NCBI GenBank assembly: GCA_029572965.1 | Contig: JAKPQD010000273.1 | Location: 123,568 to 187,567, forward strand | Reading direction: 5' to 3' | Source: Bacteroidota bacterium | Lineage (GTDB): Bacteria > Bacteroidota > Bacteroidia > Bacteroidales > DTGW01 | Length of the DNA: 64,000 nt | Shown: positions 35,901-44,031 of the stretch, piece after piece | Numbering within the stretch: position 1 is the first letter of the stretch | Layout: every line of letters begins with the position of its first letter | The notes under the pieces: generated by a model | What the model was told of the DNA's origin: nothing | Databases searched by the model: none | Seen by the model: the letters and a program-made list of their open reading frames with translations, nothing else | Made by a program: the position numbers and the translations under genes

Positions 35901-37227
35901 TTTCAACAAAGATAGCTTTCATATCCTGGCCACCAATATCGAGGATGAAGGATACTTTAGGATTAAACTTTTGAGCTGCGGAATAATGGGCAATGGTTTC
36001 AACTATTCCATGATCTATGTTATATGCAGCTTTAACAAGGTCTTCACCATATCCGGTTACGCTGGATGCAACAATGTGAATATCTTTCTTGGCACTATTT
36101 GCTAAGACAAGAAATTCACTAAGCCCTTCAGATATTGTTTTTAAAGGATTTCCTTTGTTTCGTGAGTAAAATTGAAAAACGATACGTTCTTTATCGTCAA
36201 TAGCTACAATCTTAGTAGTAGTAGAACCAGAGTCTATACCAATAAAACATTCGTTGCCCTCAAGTTTTTCAAGTGTTATACTTTCCAAACGATGGTTTTG
36301 CTTTAGGGCAATCCATTGTTCAAGTTCAGCCTGATTGTCAAAAAGCTTATTTAACCTGCCTTTAGAAATACTATGAGGCTGTTTGTTAATGCTTTCAATT
36401 TTTTCAATTAAGCTATTCAATAAAACAGCTTTTTCATCTTGTTTTTCGGTTAAAGCACATCCAAAAGCCGGTATTAATGCAGCATTTTCAGAAATAATAT
36501 AATCTTCGTCTTTTAGTTTAAGATAATTTACAAAAGCCTGACGAAGTGCAGGGATAAACGCTAAAGGCCCACCACAGAAAAATATTTTTGGAAGAGGCTC
36601 TGTACCCCGTGAAAGAGAAGTTATTGTTTGTAAAGCTACAGCATGAAATACAGATGCTGAAATATCGGCTATGCTAACATTACGTGCAATAAGGTTTTGG
36701 ACATCAGTTTTTGAAAAAACACCACAACGAGAAGCTATCGGGTAAATTTTCCCTGCAGACAAAGCCTGGCGGCTCATTTCTGCAATATCCACAGCTAAAA
36801 TGGTTGCCATTTGGTCGATGAATGCCCCGGTACCTCCTGCACAGCTTCCATTCATACGGATATCAGGGATACTGCCAGCTTTAAGAAAAACCATTTTTGT
36901 GTCTTCTCCGCCAATATCAATGAGCGTTTGAATTTCACGGTGTTTGTGGGAGATATAATCTGTTGCTGCAATAACTTCCTGAGCAAATTGCAGGCCATAG
37001 CGTTCAGATACGCCCATGCCGGCCGAACCAGTTACACAAACAGCAATAGCTTGGTTGCCAACTACACAGAAGGCTTTTTTAAGTATGTCGGTCAAAGCAC
37101 TGCTGATATTGGCGTGATGCCTCTGATAATCTGAAAACAGGACTTTGTCTTTTTTCTCATCCAGAACTACCATTTTAATGGTAGTTGAGCCTATGTCGAT
37201 ACCGCAATGAAGTGGCTGGTTGGTCAT
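32944..37227 (-). CDS. Giant acyl-CoA dehydratase activase-related protein
   Basis: The 1427 residues contain two BadF/HgdC-type ATPase domains. The first has CGIDIGSTTIKMVVLDEK near residue 8, then IDIGGEDTK and NGSCAGGTGAFID; the second has IGIDSGSTTTKIVAIDDK near residue 328, then LDIGGQDMK and NEACSSGCGSFIE, whose cysteines would ligate the shared 4Fe-4S cluster. A cysteine-rich stretch follows (YCSGCENNCIINKYTF), then a DUF2229 region (IGIPRILNMYENMQFW) and a C-terminal part resembling 2-hydroxyacyl-CoA dehydratase subunits (GRPYHADPLIQHKI, QTGGQCRATNY). Such full-length proteins are known in anaerobes, but their substrate is not. No dehydratase subunit genes adjoin. A TATATTTG box lies upstream. 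Confidence 0.85.
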   Translation of the reverse strand: MTNQPLHCGIDIGSTTIKMVVLDEKKDKVLFSDYQRHHANISSALTDILKKAFCVVGNQAIAVCVTGSAGMGVSERYGLQFAQEVIAATDYISHKHREIQTLIDIGGEDTKMVFLKAGSIPDIRMNGSCAGGTGAFIDQMATILAVDIAEMSRQALSAGKIYPIASRCGVFSKTDVQNLIARNVSIADISASVFHAVALQTITSLSRGTEPLPKIFFCGGPLAFIPALRQAFVNYLKLKDEDYIISENAALIPAFGCALTEKQDEKAVLLNSLIEKIESINKQPHSISKGRLNKLFDNQAELEQWIALKQNHRLESITLEKLEGNECFIGIDSGSTTTKIVAIDDKERIVFQFYSRNKGNPLKTISEGLSEFLVLANSAKKDIHIVASSVTGYGEDLVKAAYNIDHGIVETIAHYSAAQKFNPKVSFILDIGGQDMKAIFVENGAINRLEINEACSSGCGSFIEGFAKSLNYTAANFATLACNANAPCDLGTRCTVFMNSKVKQFLREGASVADISAGLAYSVVKNCLYKVLKIKDVSELGDNIVVQGGAMRNHAVVRALELLTGKEVIFSDVPELMGAYGAALFACRMHKNENIHNVRALKEVASLNAYQSEQFYCSGCENNCIINKYTFHNGNSYFSGNKCEKIYSNKGQDFVKGENHYNFKYNKIVAQKKVETTNPIVIGIPRILNMYENMQFWLTLFNECGIKTVLSGRSTFTLYEKGLPYVMSDNICFPAKLVHGHIIDLIDKKANRIFMPYVVYESKEDKNTPNSFNCPIVSGYSDVIKSSMPFLEKHNICIDAPTIAFNNEQLLTKACIKYLMTLGIEKSLVEKALPKALAAQRMYVSSLQENCQRIIEKNSVGNNMVIMLVGRPYHADPLIQHKISDMISAFGVDVISEDFVRSEEHNTFDNVQTIMQWAYTNRILKAAEWVAKTNANVHLVQMTSFGCGPDAFIIDEVNEILKRHGKSHTILKIDDVNNIGSLRLRIRSLIESLRFASDKEVTITPLIKNKIFTEEDKHRTILVPFFSEYYSPFVPVLFKLAGYNFVTLPPSDVHSSELGLKFANNEVCYPATLVIGDIIKALQTRKYNRDEIAIGITQTGGQCRATNYLSLIKKAMVAAGYEDIPVISIASGDSLLNPQPGFDVKWRKALTITAVSMLYADCISKMYYATVVRQKVQGGAVSLRDKYINAALPFAEKKDIRGMLKLLKQAAAEFNSMCTDKEFVPRIGIVGEIYVKYNAFGNKNVVNWLIEQNVEVVMPSLANFFLQYFANYKINVAKHLEKPGLPQWIVDILFALVDRYIKKVENAAKDFKYYRPFTNIYTDAEKAEEIVNTAAQFGEGWLIPAEIANFAEENVNYVVSLQPFGCIANHVVAKGIERKLKHRFPSMNMLFLDFDSGVSDVNILNRLHFIIKGAEQQAEKEAEKATV

Positions 37228-37255
37228 AATATAGGGTTCACTTAAAATAAAAACA

Positions 37256-37263
37256 CAAATATA
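37256..37263 (-). promoter_or_regulatory. Promoter -7 box of the activase gene
   Basis: Leftward TATATTTG, exact TAnnTTTG, 28 nt before the ATG. Confidence 0.5.
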
Positions 37264-37372
37264 GGTATTTTATGTTTTTTAACAAAAAGCGAGTTGACTA
37301 TGGATGAAAGGTTGAACTTAGTTGGAAGCGCAAAATCTTTTGCAACGGTTTTAAAAAAGCCAATAAAAGGAT

Positions 37373-37380
37373 TATTTTTG
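37373..37380 (+). promoter_or_regulatory. Possible -7 box of the 159-aa gene and ABC ATPase
   Basis: TATTTTTG matches TAnnTTTG, 57 nt before the ATG at 37438. No well-spaced -33 TTG is seen, so this is tentative. Confidence 0.3.
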
Positions 37381-37437
37381 TTTTGTAATGTTGCTAATTA
37401 TTCTGTTAAGACTAATTGAGCAGGTATAAAAATAAGT

Positions 37438-37917
37438 ATGAGCCCTTATTCTGACCGTAAAGAAGATTTTATTATAAAACCCGATTATTTATCTCCAGTT
37501 AAAGTTTATAGTATCGTCAGGCCTGCTATCGAAACTGGCTATGTTTACAATTTTACCTCAGATAGCGGGTTATTTTATGAAGTCCGGTTTGCGCCCAAAG
37601 TGGACAATATACTTGGTATGGTGGTCAATTTTACTGTGGATAGCGATGAGTTTGACAGCGACTATCCGGTAACCAACAGAGGCGAGGTATATAATATCAT
37701 TGCCACAGTTATAGAAATTATCAGGATATTTCATCATTTTCACAACTTTACTACATCGTACGAATTTTCTGGGGAATTCAAAGAAAACGAATCAAAAACT
37801 GAGCATAATGCCAGTATCCGTTCCCGTCTTTATTTGCGTTATGCCCCAATAGTACTTAGTAGTAATTGGAAAGCCCAAATTACCGGGAATAAAGTATTAC
37901 TTAAGAAGGTGAAGTAA
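37438..37917 (+). CDS. Conserved-looking hypothetical protein (159 aa)
   Basis: This is a soluble protein without signal peptide or membrane segment. It has an N-terminal KEDFIIKPDYLSPVKVYSIVRPAIETGYVYNFTS, a beta-rich middle (GLFYEVRFAPK, LGMVVNFTVDSDEF), a helix with VYNIIATVIEIIRIFHHFHNF and a C-terminal LYLRYAPIVLSSNW. The pattern of a beta-sheet followed by a helix with paired His is reminiscent of small uncharacterised Bacteroidota proteins, but I do not recognise a domain. Its stop codon shares its last A with the ATG of the ABC ATPase (TAATG), a sign of translational coupling, so it may serve the same process. Confidence 0.65.
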   Translation: MSPYSDRKEDFIIKPDYLSPVKVYSIVRPAIETGYVYNFTSDSGLFYEVRFAPKVDNILGMVVNFTVDSDEFDSDYPVTNRGEVYNIIATVIEIIRIFHHFHNFTTSYEFSGEFKENESKTEHNASIRSRLYLRYAPIVLSSNWKAQITGNKVLLKKVK

Positions 37918-39611
37918 TGAATCCCTTATTAGAAGTAAAAAACCTCTGTATTAGTTTTAACAATTCAGGCAAAGCTGTAGATAATCTTTCATTTTCATTG
38001 CCAGTAGGCCAAACATTAGGCATTGTAGGAGAGTCGGGCTCAGGAAAGTCTGTTACAGGATTGGCTATAACTCGTCTTTTGCCTAAAACCACAAATATTT
38101 CAGGACAAATTCTTGCACCTCACAATTGGCTTGATAATGCTGCTGATGATTATATTGATTTACTTCAGTTACCTGAAAAATCAATGATTAAGCTACGAGG
38201 TAAACGAATATCTTTTATTTTTCAAGAACCGATGACAGCATTGAACCCTTCAATGCATTGTGGTAAGCAGATAGAAGAAATATTAAAGTTGCACAAAATA
38301 GTAGAGAAAAGCAATTTGATTGAAAGACAATTGCAATTGCTCAAGGATGTTCAACTTCCAAACCCCGAAATTGTTTTAAAAAAATATCCCCATCAACTTT
38401 CAGGAGGGCAAAGGCAACGGTTGATGATAGCTATGGCAATGGCAGCAAATCCGGACATTATTATTGCAGACGAGCCTACAACAGCTTTGGATGTTACGGT
38501 TCAGTTTGAGATACTTGAATTGCTCAAGCAAATGAAGCAGGAGCGGAACCTCACCATGATATTTATCTCGCACGACCTGAATGTCATCAGCCATATAGCC
38601 GATAATGTGCTGGTGATGCGACATGGCAACATGATGGAGCAAGGCACTGTCAGGCAAGTGATGAATAATCCGCAACATTTATACACCAAAGCATTGCTCG
38701 AAAGTAAACCTTCATTTCATTCAAGGCCTGTTAAATTGCCTACAGTAGATGATTTTATTGATGAAAAGCCTTTTTATAAAGAAGAAGAAAGTATTGAGTT
38801 ACGAAAAGAAAAGCAAAATAAAATATACAATGCCCGGCCGCTCATAGAAATAAGTAATTTGAATGTAGGCTTCTCGTTAAAATCCTTATTTAACAAACAA
38901 CAAACTTTGATATTGAGAGGTATTGACCTGAAAATATGGAAAGGCGAAACGCTTGGCCTTGTAGGTGGCTCGGGAAGCGGAAAAACTACATTAGGAAGAA
39001 CTTTAATGCAGTTAATAGAAGGATATCAGGGCAACATTAAGTATGAGGGAAAAAAAATAAAAGACTTTTCGAAGAACGAAATGCTGAAGTTCAGGCAGAA
39101 AGTCCAATTGGTTTTTCAAGACCCTTATTCTTCATTAAATCCTTATCAGACCATTGGGCAATCTATAACTGAGCCAATAATTGTGCATAATTTGTATAAA
39201 AATAATTCAGAAGTACGTAACAGAGCTATAGAACTGATGCAAATGACCCGCATACAGCCCGAATGGTATAGCCGGTATCCACATCAACTTTCGGGAGGAC
39301 AGCGTCAGCGGGTAGTTATTGCTCGGGCATTAGCATTAAACCCAGAAGTGCTAATCTGCGACGAATCGGTATCTGCGCTGGACGTTTCTGTACAAGCACA
39401 AGTGCTTAACCTGCTCAACGAACTAAAAGAAAAGATAGGGCTTACATATATTTTCATTTCGCATGACCTGGCAGTTGTTAAGTATATGTCTGATCGTATT
39501 GTTGTACTTGACAAAGGGCTTATTGTTGAAGATAACGAAGCTGACGAATTGTGCCAAAATCCTGCACATCCATATACTCAAAGGCTGTTAAGTGCGGCAA
39601 AAATGGAATAA
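37917..39611 (+). CDS. Tandem peptide-type ABC transporter ATPase (YejF/GsiA-like)
   Basis: Two complete ATPase domains are joined in 564 residues. Domain 1 has Walker A GESGSGKSVTG near residue 38, signature LSGGQRQRLMIAMAM and Walker B IIIADEPTTALDVT; domain 2 has GGSGSGKTTLGR near residue 344, LSGGQRQRVVIARAL and VLICDESVSALDVS. Each domain ends in the oligopeptide-transporter C-terminal motif (QHLYTKALLES, AHPYTQRLLSAA). It would energise uptake or export of a peptide-like substrate. No permease or binding-protein genes lie nearby, so the partners must be elsewhere. It is coupled to the upstream 159-aa gene. Confidence 0.9.
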   Translation: MNPLLEVKNLCISFNNSGKAVDNLSFSLPVGQTLGIVGESGSGKSVTGLAITRLLPKTTNISGQILAPHNWLDNAADDYIDLLQLPEKSMIKLRGKRISFIFQEPMTALNPSMHCGKQIEEILKLHKIVEKSNLIERQLQLLKDVQLPNPEIVLKKYPHQLSGGQRQRLMIAMAMAANPDIIIADEPTTALDVTVQFEILELLKQMKQERNLTMIFISHDLNVISHIADNVLVMRHGNMMEQGTVRQVMNNPQHLYTKALLESKPSFHSRPVKLPTVDDFIDEKPFYKEEESIELRKEKQNKIYNARPLIEISNLNVGFSLKSLFNKQQTLILRGIDLKIWKGETLGLVGGSGSGKTTLGRTLMQLIEGYQGNIKYEGKKIKDFSKNEMLKFRQKVQLVFQDPYSSLNPYQTIGQSITEPIIVHNLYKNNSEVRNRAIELMQMTRIQPEWYSRYPHQLSGGQRQRVVIARALALNPEVLICDESVSALDVSVQAQVLNLLNELKEKIGLTYIFISHDLAVVKYMSDRIVVLDKGLIVEDNEADELCQNPAHPYTQRLLSAAKME

Positions 39612-39731
39612 ATATTTTCTAACAATAAAAGTTTATTTATTCATCAATAAATATATTTTTGTATTCTCAAGAGTATCACATTATTGGATAGGATAATTTT
39701 TAAAAAGATAAGTAAAGACAGGGATTGAAAA

Positions 39732-40940
39732 ATGAAAACTAAACTTATAATTGTTTCAGTCATTTTTATTGGCCTTTTCAGTATTTTCATGCTGAAAGGG
39801 CTGAGTTCTTATCCCGAAAAACCAAAAATGGAGCTCAACCCAGCTCCTGTGAAATCTGAATTAGAGGCATTATATGCTTTATACGATAGTGTAATGCGTG
39901 CCGAAATGGATTCGACAGGTGTTGTTGGGGCCAGCGTGGCCATTGTTTACAACAATAAAATAGACTTCCTCAAATGTTACGGAGTTAAAAAAGTAGGAGA
40001 AACCGATTCGATAAACCCGCAAACAGTGTTCAGGCTTGCTTCGGTTTCAAAGGCTGTTACAGGCGTTTTGGCGGGATTGTTGGATAACGAAGGTGTTATC
40101 AGCCTCAATGATAAAGTAATTGATTATATTCCTGATTTTAAATTAAAAAGCGCTGTCAATACAAATAACTTGCGTATAAAAAATATCCTGAGCCACACTT
40201 CGGGGCTTACTCCTCATGCTTTTGACAACCTTGTAGAGCAAAAAATGCCTTTCAATAAGCTAATGTACAATTTGAGTAAAGCTGAAATATCTGGAAAACC
40301 TGGACAATTATATAGTTATCAGAATGTAATGTATAGTTTATTTGACACTATAGCTTCGGTTAAAACATCAAAGCCTTATGGAGAGCTTATGTCGGAAAAG
40401 ATTTTCAAGCCTTTCAATATGTATAATGCATCAACCAGTTACGAGTCTTTTAAAAACAACGACAATATTGCCTATCCGCACAAATGGACCAAAAACGGGT
40501 ATAAGCCAATTCCTCTTAATCAAGGCTATTATTCCACCATATCAGCAGCCGGGGTGAATGCCAGCATTTCGGACATGGCCAGTTTTTTGTTAAAGCTTTT
40601 AAGAACAGACAGTTTGTCTTTAGACTCTGGTGTAATCCGCACTATATTTACACCACAAGTGGTTACTCCGCTAAACAGGCATTATTTTAAGGAGTGGGGA
40701 AAAGTTGCTTCCAGGCAATATGGCATTGGCTGGAGGATTATCGAATATAAAGGCCATCAACTGGCCTATCATGGAGGCTTTATACAGGGTTACAGGGCAG
40801 AAATAGCATTGTGTCGGGAGATGAACGTTGGCATTGTGTTTTTGACCAATTCACCCAACAAAGCAGCTACCATAAGTATCCCTACTTTTTTGAATATGTT
40901 TTTCGACCTGAAAGAAAAAGGCGTATTAGCTGCCAAATAA
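39732..40940 (+). CDS. Serine hydrolase, class C beta-lactamase fold
   Basis: This 402-residue protein has an N-terminal membrane anchor or uncleaved signal (IIVSVIFIGLFSIFMLKGL). The beta-lactamase-type catalytic motifs are in place: SxxK as SVSK at residues 104-107 in FRLASVSKAVTGVLAG, YxN as YSYQN, and the HxG-like HGGFIQGY near the C-terminus. Members include esterases, D-Ala-D-Ala peptidases and D-aminopeptidases; resistance cannot be inferred. It probably acts in the periplasm. The gene is preceded by 120 nt of AT-rich sequence and is convergent with the flavin reductase. Confidence 0.87.
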   Translation: MKTKLIIVSVIFIGLFSIFMLKGLSSYPEKPKMELNPAPVKSELEALYALYDSVMRAEMDSTGVVGASVAIVYNNKIDFLKCYGVKKVGETDSINPQTVFRLASVSKAVTGVLAGLLDNEGVISLNDKVIDYIPDFKLKSAVNTNNLRIKNILSHTSGLTPHAFDNLVEQKMPFNKLMYNLSKAEISGKPGQLYSYQNVMYSLFDTIASVKTSKPYGELMSEKIFKPFNMYNASTSYESFKNNDNIAYPHKWTKNGYKPIPLNQGYYSTISAAGVNASISDMASFLLKLLRTDSLSLDSGVIRTIFTPQVVTPLNRHYFKEWGKVASRQYGIGWRIIEYKGHQLAYHGGFIQGYRAEIALCREMNVGIVFLTNSPNKAATISIPTFLNMFFDLKEKGVLAAK

Positions 40941-40949
40941 AACAGGGCT

Positions 40950-41513
40950 CTAAAGCAGCTTATCTGCTGTTGTTATAAAATTATTCGAACCCAAATGATG
41001 AATTGTCTTTGCGTTCAGATTCTCGGAAAGCAGACGGCCTTTATAGGCATCTTTTTGGCCGAAGGCATTGATTACATCACCTAATACTATTCCTACTGTT
41101 TCTTGCATTACTACTGAATGCAGGTTGCATTCGAGATAAGCAATACAATCCAAAGGCAAAGCTATTTTCAGAACCGGGCTTTCAAAGGTTGATAAATGGA
41201 GATGCTCAATTTTATTGACCTTATGGCCAGAACAAGAGCCAAGTTCTTTTACCATTTCTACCTGATTAGCTGAAGGCAAAGCAATGACAAATTTTTTTGT
41301 ATCAATAATATTGGCATAAGTTTTATGTTGCAAGTCACTAACAAAAAGCAGACGTGTGGTTTTGTCATAGTCCACCGGGCAATGCCATGCAATAGGAGCC
41401 ATATTGTAAATACCTTCAGAAGACACAGTGCATACTATAATCAGTCCTCCCGAATTGAGGAGTTGATAAGCTTTTTCATTTTTGACAGCTTGAAAATTTT
41501 CCATTATTAGCAT
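40950..41513 (-). CDS. Flavin reductase-family FMN-binding protein
   Basis: The 187-residue protein shows the flavin reductase-like split barrel: GGLIIVCTVSSEGIYNMAPIAWHCPVDYDKTTRLLFVSDLQHKTYANIIDTKKFVIALPSANQ is the family's flavin-binding first half, and EHLHLSTFESPVLKIALPLDCIAYLECNLHSVVMQETVGIVLGDVINAF its second. It would bind FMN; whether it reduces free flavin is unknown. The second methionine at 41504 (MENFQAVK) may be the real start. A TACTTTTG -7 box lies inside a palindrome upstream. Confidence 0.87.
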   Translation of the reverse strand: MLIMENFQAVKNEKAYQLLNSGGLIIVCTVSSEGIYNMAPIAWHCPVDYDKTTRLLFVSDLQHKTYANIIDTKKFVIALPSANQVEMVKELGSCSGHKVNKIEHLHLSTFESPVLKIALPLDCIAYLECNLHSVVMQETVGIVLGDVINAFGQKDAYKGRLLSENLNAKTIHHLGSNNFITTADKLL

Positions 41514-41901
41514 GAGTTCAGATTAAACATTTCTATCTTTTGCTTAAAAGCAAAAGTACTACAAATAAAATGCTAAAGGTCAAAGATTTATCGTAAATGG
41601 GCTAAAAAAGATTTTTATTCTCATCAGGACATTGCTTGCGGAACCTTTAAATCATTTATTTCTTCCCAAAGCTTTTGAAATAGTTACCGGGAATTTCTTA
41701 CATTGTCACCCAAACCGCCCCATTAATAAAGAGTTTGCGTGTTTAGGCGTTTTATAATTTTTTTCAAGGCCATTACCGGAAACTATTTTTGAAAAAAACT
41801 CCAATATTGACATTTTGGCAAAAAGAATTGTTTTTATAATTTTAAAATATCATCTTTGATTAAATTTACATTTACTACAAGTAACTGAAAATATACTATT
41901 C
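41514..41901. promoter_or_regulatory. Divergent promoter region, flavin reductase and lipoprotein
   Basis: This 388-nt AT-rich gap has no supported gene. Leftward TACTTTTG (41551-41558) is a -7 box for the flavin reductase and overlaps the right half of a palindrome CTTTTGCTT-AA-AAGCAAAAG (41537-41556), which could be an operator. Nothing else recognisable was seen in the remainder. Confidence 0.4.
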
Positions 41902-42792
41902 ATGGCACACTGCATAATAAAAAACATTTTGTTCATTACTGTTCTTTTTTTAACGTTCGCATGCCGAAACGAAAGCAACTCTAATGTTACCTTAACAGAA
42001 GAAGACACACTTGTCAATACTGAAGAAGTAGTGGCTAAAGCCCGAAGTGTTTTTTACCGGATGTATTTACCTAATGAGATGTATAAGGTTTTTGAAAAAG
42101 CCGGGGCTATTTATTCGCCCGAAATTCTGAACCCCGTAGAAAACGTCAATTTATACGAGTCGAGTACCAAAGCCGCCCTTAATTTGGGTGTTTATGGCGT
42201 TGACCTTAGCTACAATAAGATTTTTGGGCAAAACCAAAAAACATTGCTCTATTTTACAGTAATACACAAACTTTCACAACAGCTTGGCATCCCGGACAAT
42301 ATTTTTTCGCAAGCATTGAAAAAAATGGAGCAAAACTTGTCAAATCGTGACTCATTAACAGAGTATGCCACAGATGTTTTTTCTTCTACACATAAGTTTC
42401 TTAACGAAAACGACAGGAAATCAACAGCAGCACTGATTATAGCTGGTGGCTGGATTGAAGCGCTATACATTGCCTCACAAATATCTGATGACGATGTAGA
42501 AAACAAAGAAATCATAGAGCGTATAGCATTCCAAAAATATTCTTTACGTTCGCTCATGTCTATGCTTGCCAACTATCAGGCCGAACCTTCGGTAAACAGG
42601 TATTATCTTATGTTCAAAGCATTGAATAATGCATACAACGAATTTGAAATATACTATTTCCCGGATGATGTTTCAATTGATACTATTAACAAGCTTATCA
42701 ATGCTAAAAAAGTAAACATTGATTTGCCGGCCGGGAAAATTGAAAAAATCAAAAAGATTATTGCCCAAATCCGTCAGGAGATTACCATGTAG
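41902..42792 (+). CDS. Uncharacterised lipoprotein (296 aa)
   Basis: A lipobox (FLTFACRN, Cys near residue 21) follows a hydrophobic segment, and the linker is Ser/Asn-rich. The mature protein is mainly helical and acidic: YRMYLPNEMYKVFEKAGAIYSPEILNPVENVNLYESSTKAALNLGVYGVDLSYNKIFGQ is the best conserved-looking block, and LIIAGGWIEALYIAS lies in the middle. No enzyme motif is seen. It should be an envelope-anchored protein of unknown role. It converges on the 79-aa gene with only 2 nt between stops. Confidence 0.7.
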   Translation: MAHCIIKNILFITVLFLTFACRNESNSNVTLTEEDTLVNTEEVVAKARSVFYRMYLPNEMYKVFEKAGAIYSPEILNPVENVNLYESSTKAALNLGVYGVDLSYNKIFGQNQKTLLYFTVIHKLSQQLGIPDNIFSQALKKMEQNLSNRDSLTEYATDVFSSTHKFLNENDRKSTAALIIAGGWIEALYIASQISDDDVENKEIIERIAFQKYSLRSLMSMLANYQAEPSVNRYYLMFKALNNAYNEFEIYYFPDDVSIDTINKLINAKKVNIDLPAGKIEKIKKIIAQIRQEITM

Positions 42793-42794
42793 CC

Positions 42795-43034
42795 TCAACG
42801 TATTGACATAATTTTTGAAGCCACTGCTTTTGCAGCATCAGAGCCCAAAAAAGCTACAAGCCCTCTGCGCAGCTCTTCTGCAAGGGCAGGCAAATGAACC
42901 GGTGCAATAGATTCTTCATTTATTCCAAGCTTAGCGGCCTGACTCTTGAGGGTACCTTTTGTCATCATATCTCCAATCAAAGGGACTAGAATTTCATATA
43001 TTTTTTGCGCGTATATATTAGTATATGAGCTCAT
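42795..43034 (-). CDS. Small hypothetical protein (79 aa)
   Basis: This is a soluble, mostly helical 79-residue protein with no signal peptide. It has MSSYTNIYAQKIYEILVPLIGDMMTKGTLKSQAAKLGINEESIAP, then LPALAEELRRGLVAFLGSDAAKAVASKIMSIR, a pattern of two amphipathic helix pairs. I do not recognise a family. Its gene starts 2 nt after the stop of the 7-TM gene, so the two are surely one operon. A small cytoplasmic partner of the membrane protein is a reasonable guess, not a demonstrated fact. Confidence 0.65.
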   Translation of the reverse strand: MSSYTNIYAQKIYEILVPLIGDMMTKGTLKSQAAKLGINEESIAPVHLPALAEELRRGLVAFLGSDAAKAVASKIMSIR

Positions 43035-43036
43035 AA

Positions 43037-43843
43037 TTATTGTGCATTAACAGATTCAACTAATTCTTTTTGATACAAACCGGCAAGACCAATGACCAGG
43101 TAACCTACATGCCATAAAACATCAATAAGGTTGCCATTTCCATAAATATCCAGCCAACCTAAATAAGCATATAACATATCGGCCATTGTAAAGCAAACAA
43201 ACCCGATGGACAACATGCGCATTGGCAAGGAAATAGCAGCCCGTCCAAAAAGCGTAGTTATGTAAAACAGTATAATTGCAGGAATAACTGTTAACAAATC
43301 TGCTATTGGATAATACATATAAAAAAGTTTTGTAATATCATCTGATTCATTATCAGACAAAATGGGAATAAGCAGAAAATAGGCCATTGCCACAAAAACG
43401 ACGAAAGAACTGGCAGCAATAATGGCATAAACTTTCATTTTTCCCAGTGGAAAGCCACTCCTTTTATAACCAAAAAACATCATAAACAAACCTGCAAATA
43501 AAGGAATATAAGCTGTACACCAGAAAATATCAGCTAAAGAAGGGAAATACTCATTCATATCAATTTTAAATCCAATTTCGAGAATGGCATAAGTGGTTTC
43601 TGCCAAAAAATCAAAAAAGATACCAATAAAAATAAGCACCCAGCTTACCCGGGCAAAATCTATTTCTTTAAAAGCTTTGAAGGTATGATACAAACATACA
43701 ACGGCAATAAATGATGTCAATACGGGCAATGTATCACTTACATACTGCAATACAGAAGGCCCGCCCCACTGTCCCAGATAATATACCACATTTAAAACTG
43801 TTAATACAGCAATAAAAATCAAAAGCAATTTAGACTTTTTCAT
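43037..43843 (-). CDS. Stand-alone seven-to-eight-helix membrane protein (sensor-domain-like)
   Basis: This 268-residue protein has about eight hydrophobic segments. The motifs FPSLADIFWCTAYIPLFAGL, YYPIADLLTVIPAI, FTMADMLYAYLG and IDVLWHVGYLVIGLAGL recall a membrane sensor domain that elsewhere is fused to GGDEF or kinase modules; here no output domain is attached. Repeated acidic AD and D-W/H positions at helix starts could bind a ligand. It is the first gene of an operon with the 79-aa protein. Function unknown; a signal receptor with a detached partner is possible. Confidence 0.65.
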   Translation of the reverse strand: MKKSKLLLIFIAVLTVLNVVYYLGQWGGPSVLQYVSDTLPVLTSFIAVVCLYHTFKAFKEIDFARVSWVLIFIGIFFDFLAETTYAILEIGFKIDMNEYFPSLADIFWCTAYIPLFAGLFMMFFGYKRSGFPLGKMKVYAIIAASSFVVFVAMAYFLLIPILSDNESDDITKLFYMYYPIADLLTVIPAIILFYITTLFGRAAISLPMRMLSIGFVCFTMADMLYAYLGWLDIYGNGNLIDVLWHVGYLVIGLAGLYQKELVESVNAQ

Positions 43844-44031
43844 ACATTGTAATTGTGTTGGTTTTATATTTAAATGTAAGCCTTTTTTTTCAAATATTCA
43901 AGCTCAAGATAAGATTAGCCCTTTAGATAATAAAACTTAAGCATTAGCCTATCAGTTTTTTTCGTATATTTAACTAAATGTAAGATAATTGCATGTTTGT
44001 TTTACTTAATACAAACTCAAAATCGAAAACT

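Noticed and set aside
39732..40940. Antibiotic-resistance beta-lactamase
   Set aside because: The SVSK, YSYQN and HGG motifs show only the serine-hydrolase fold, which includes many esterases and peptidases.
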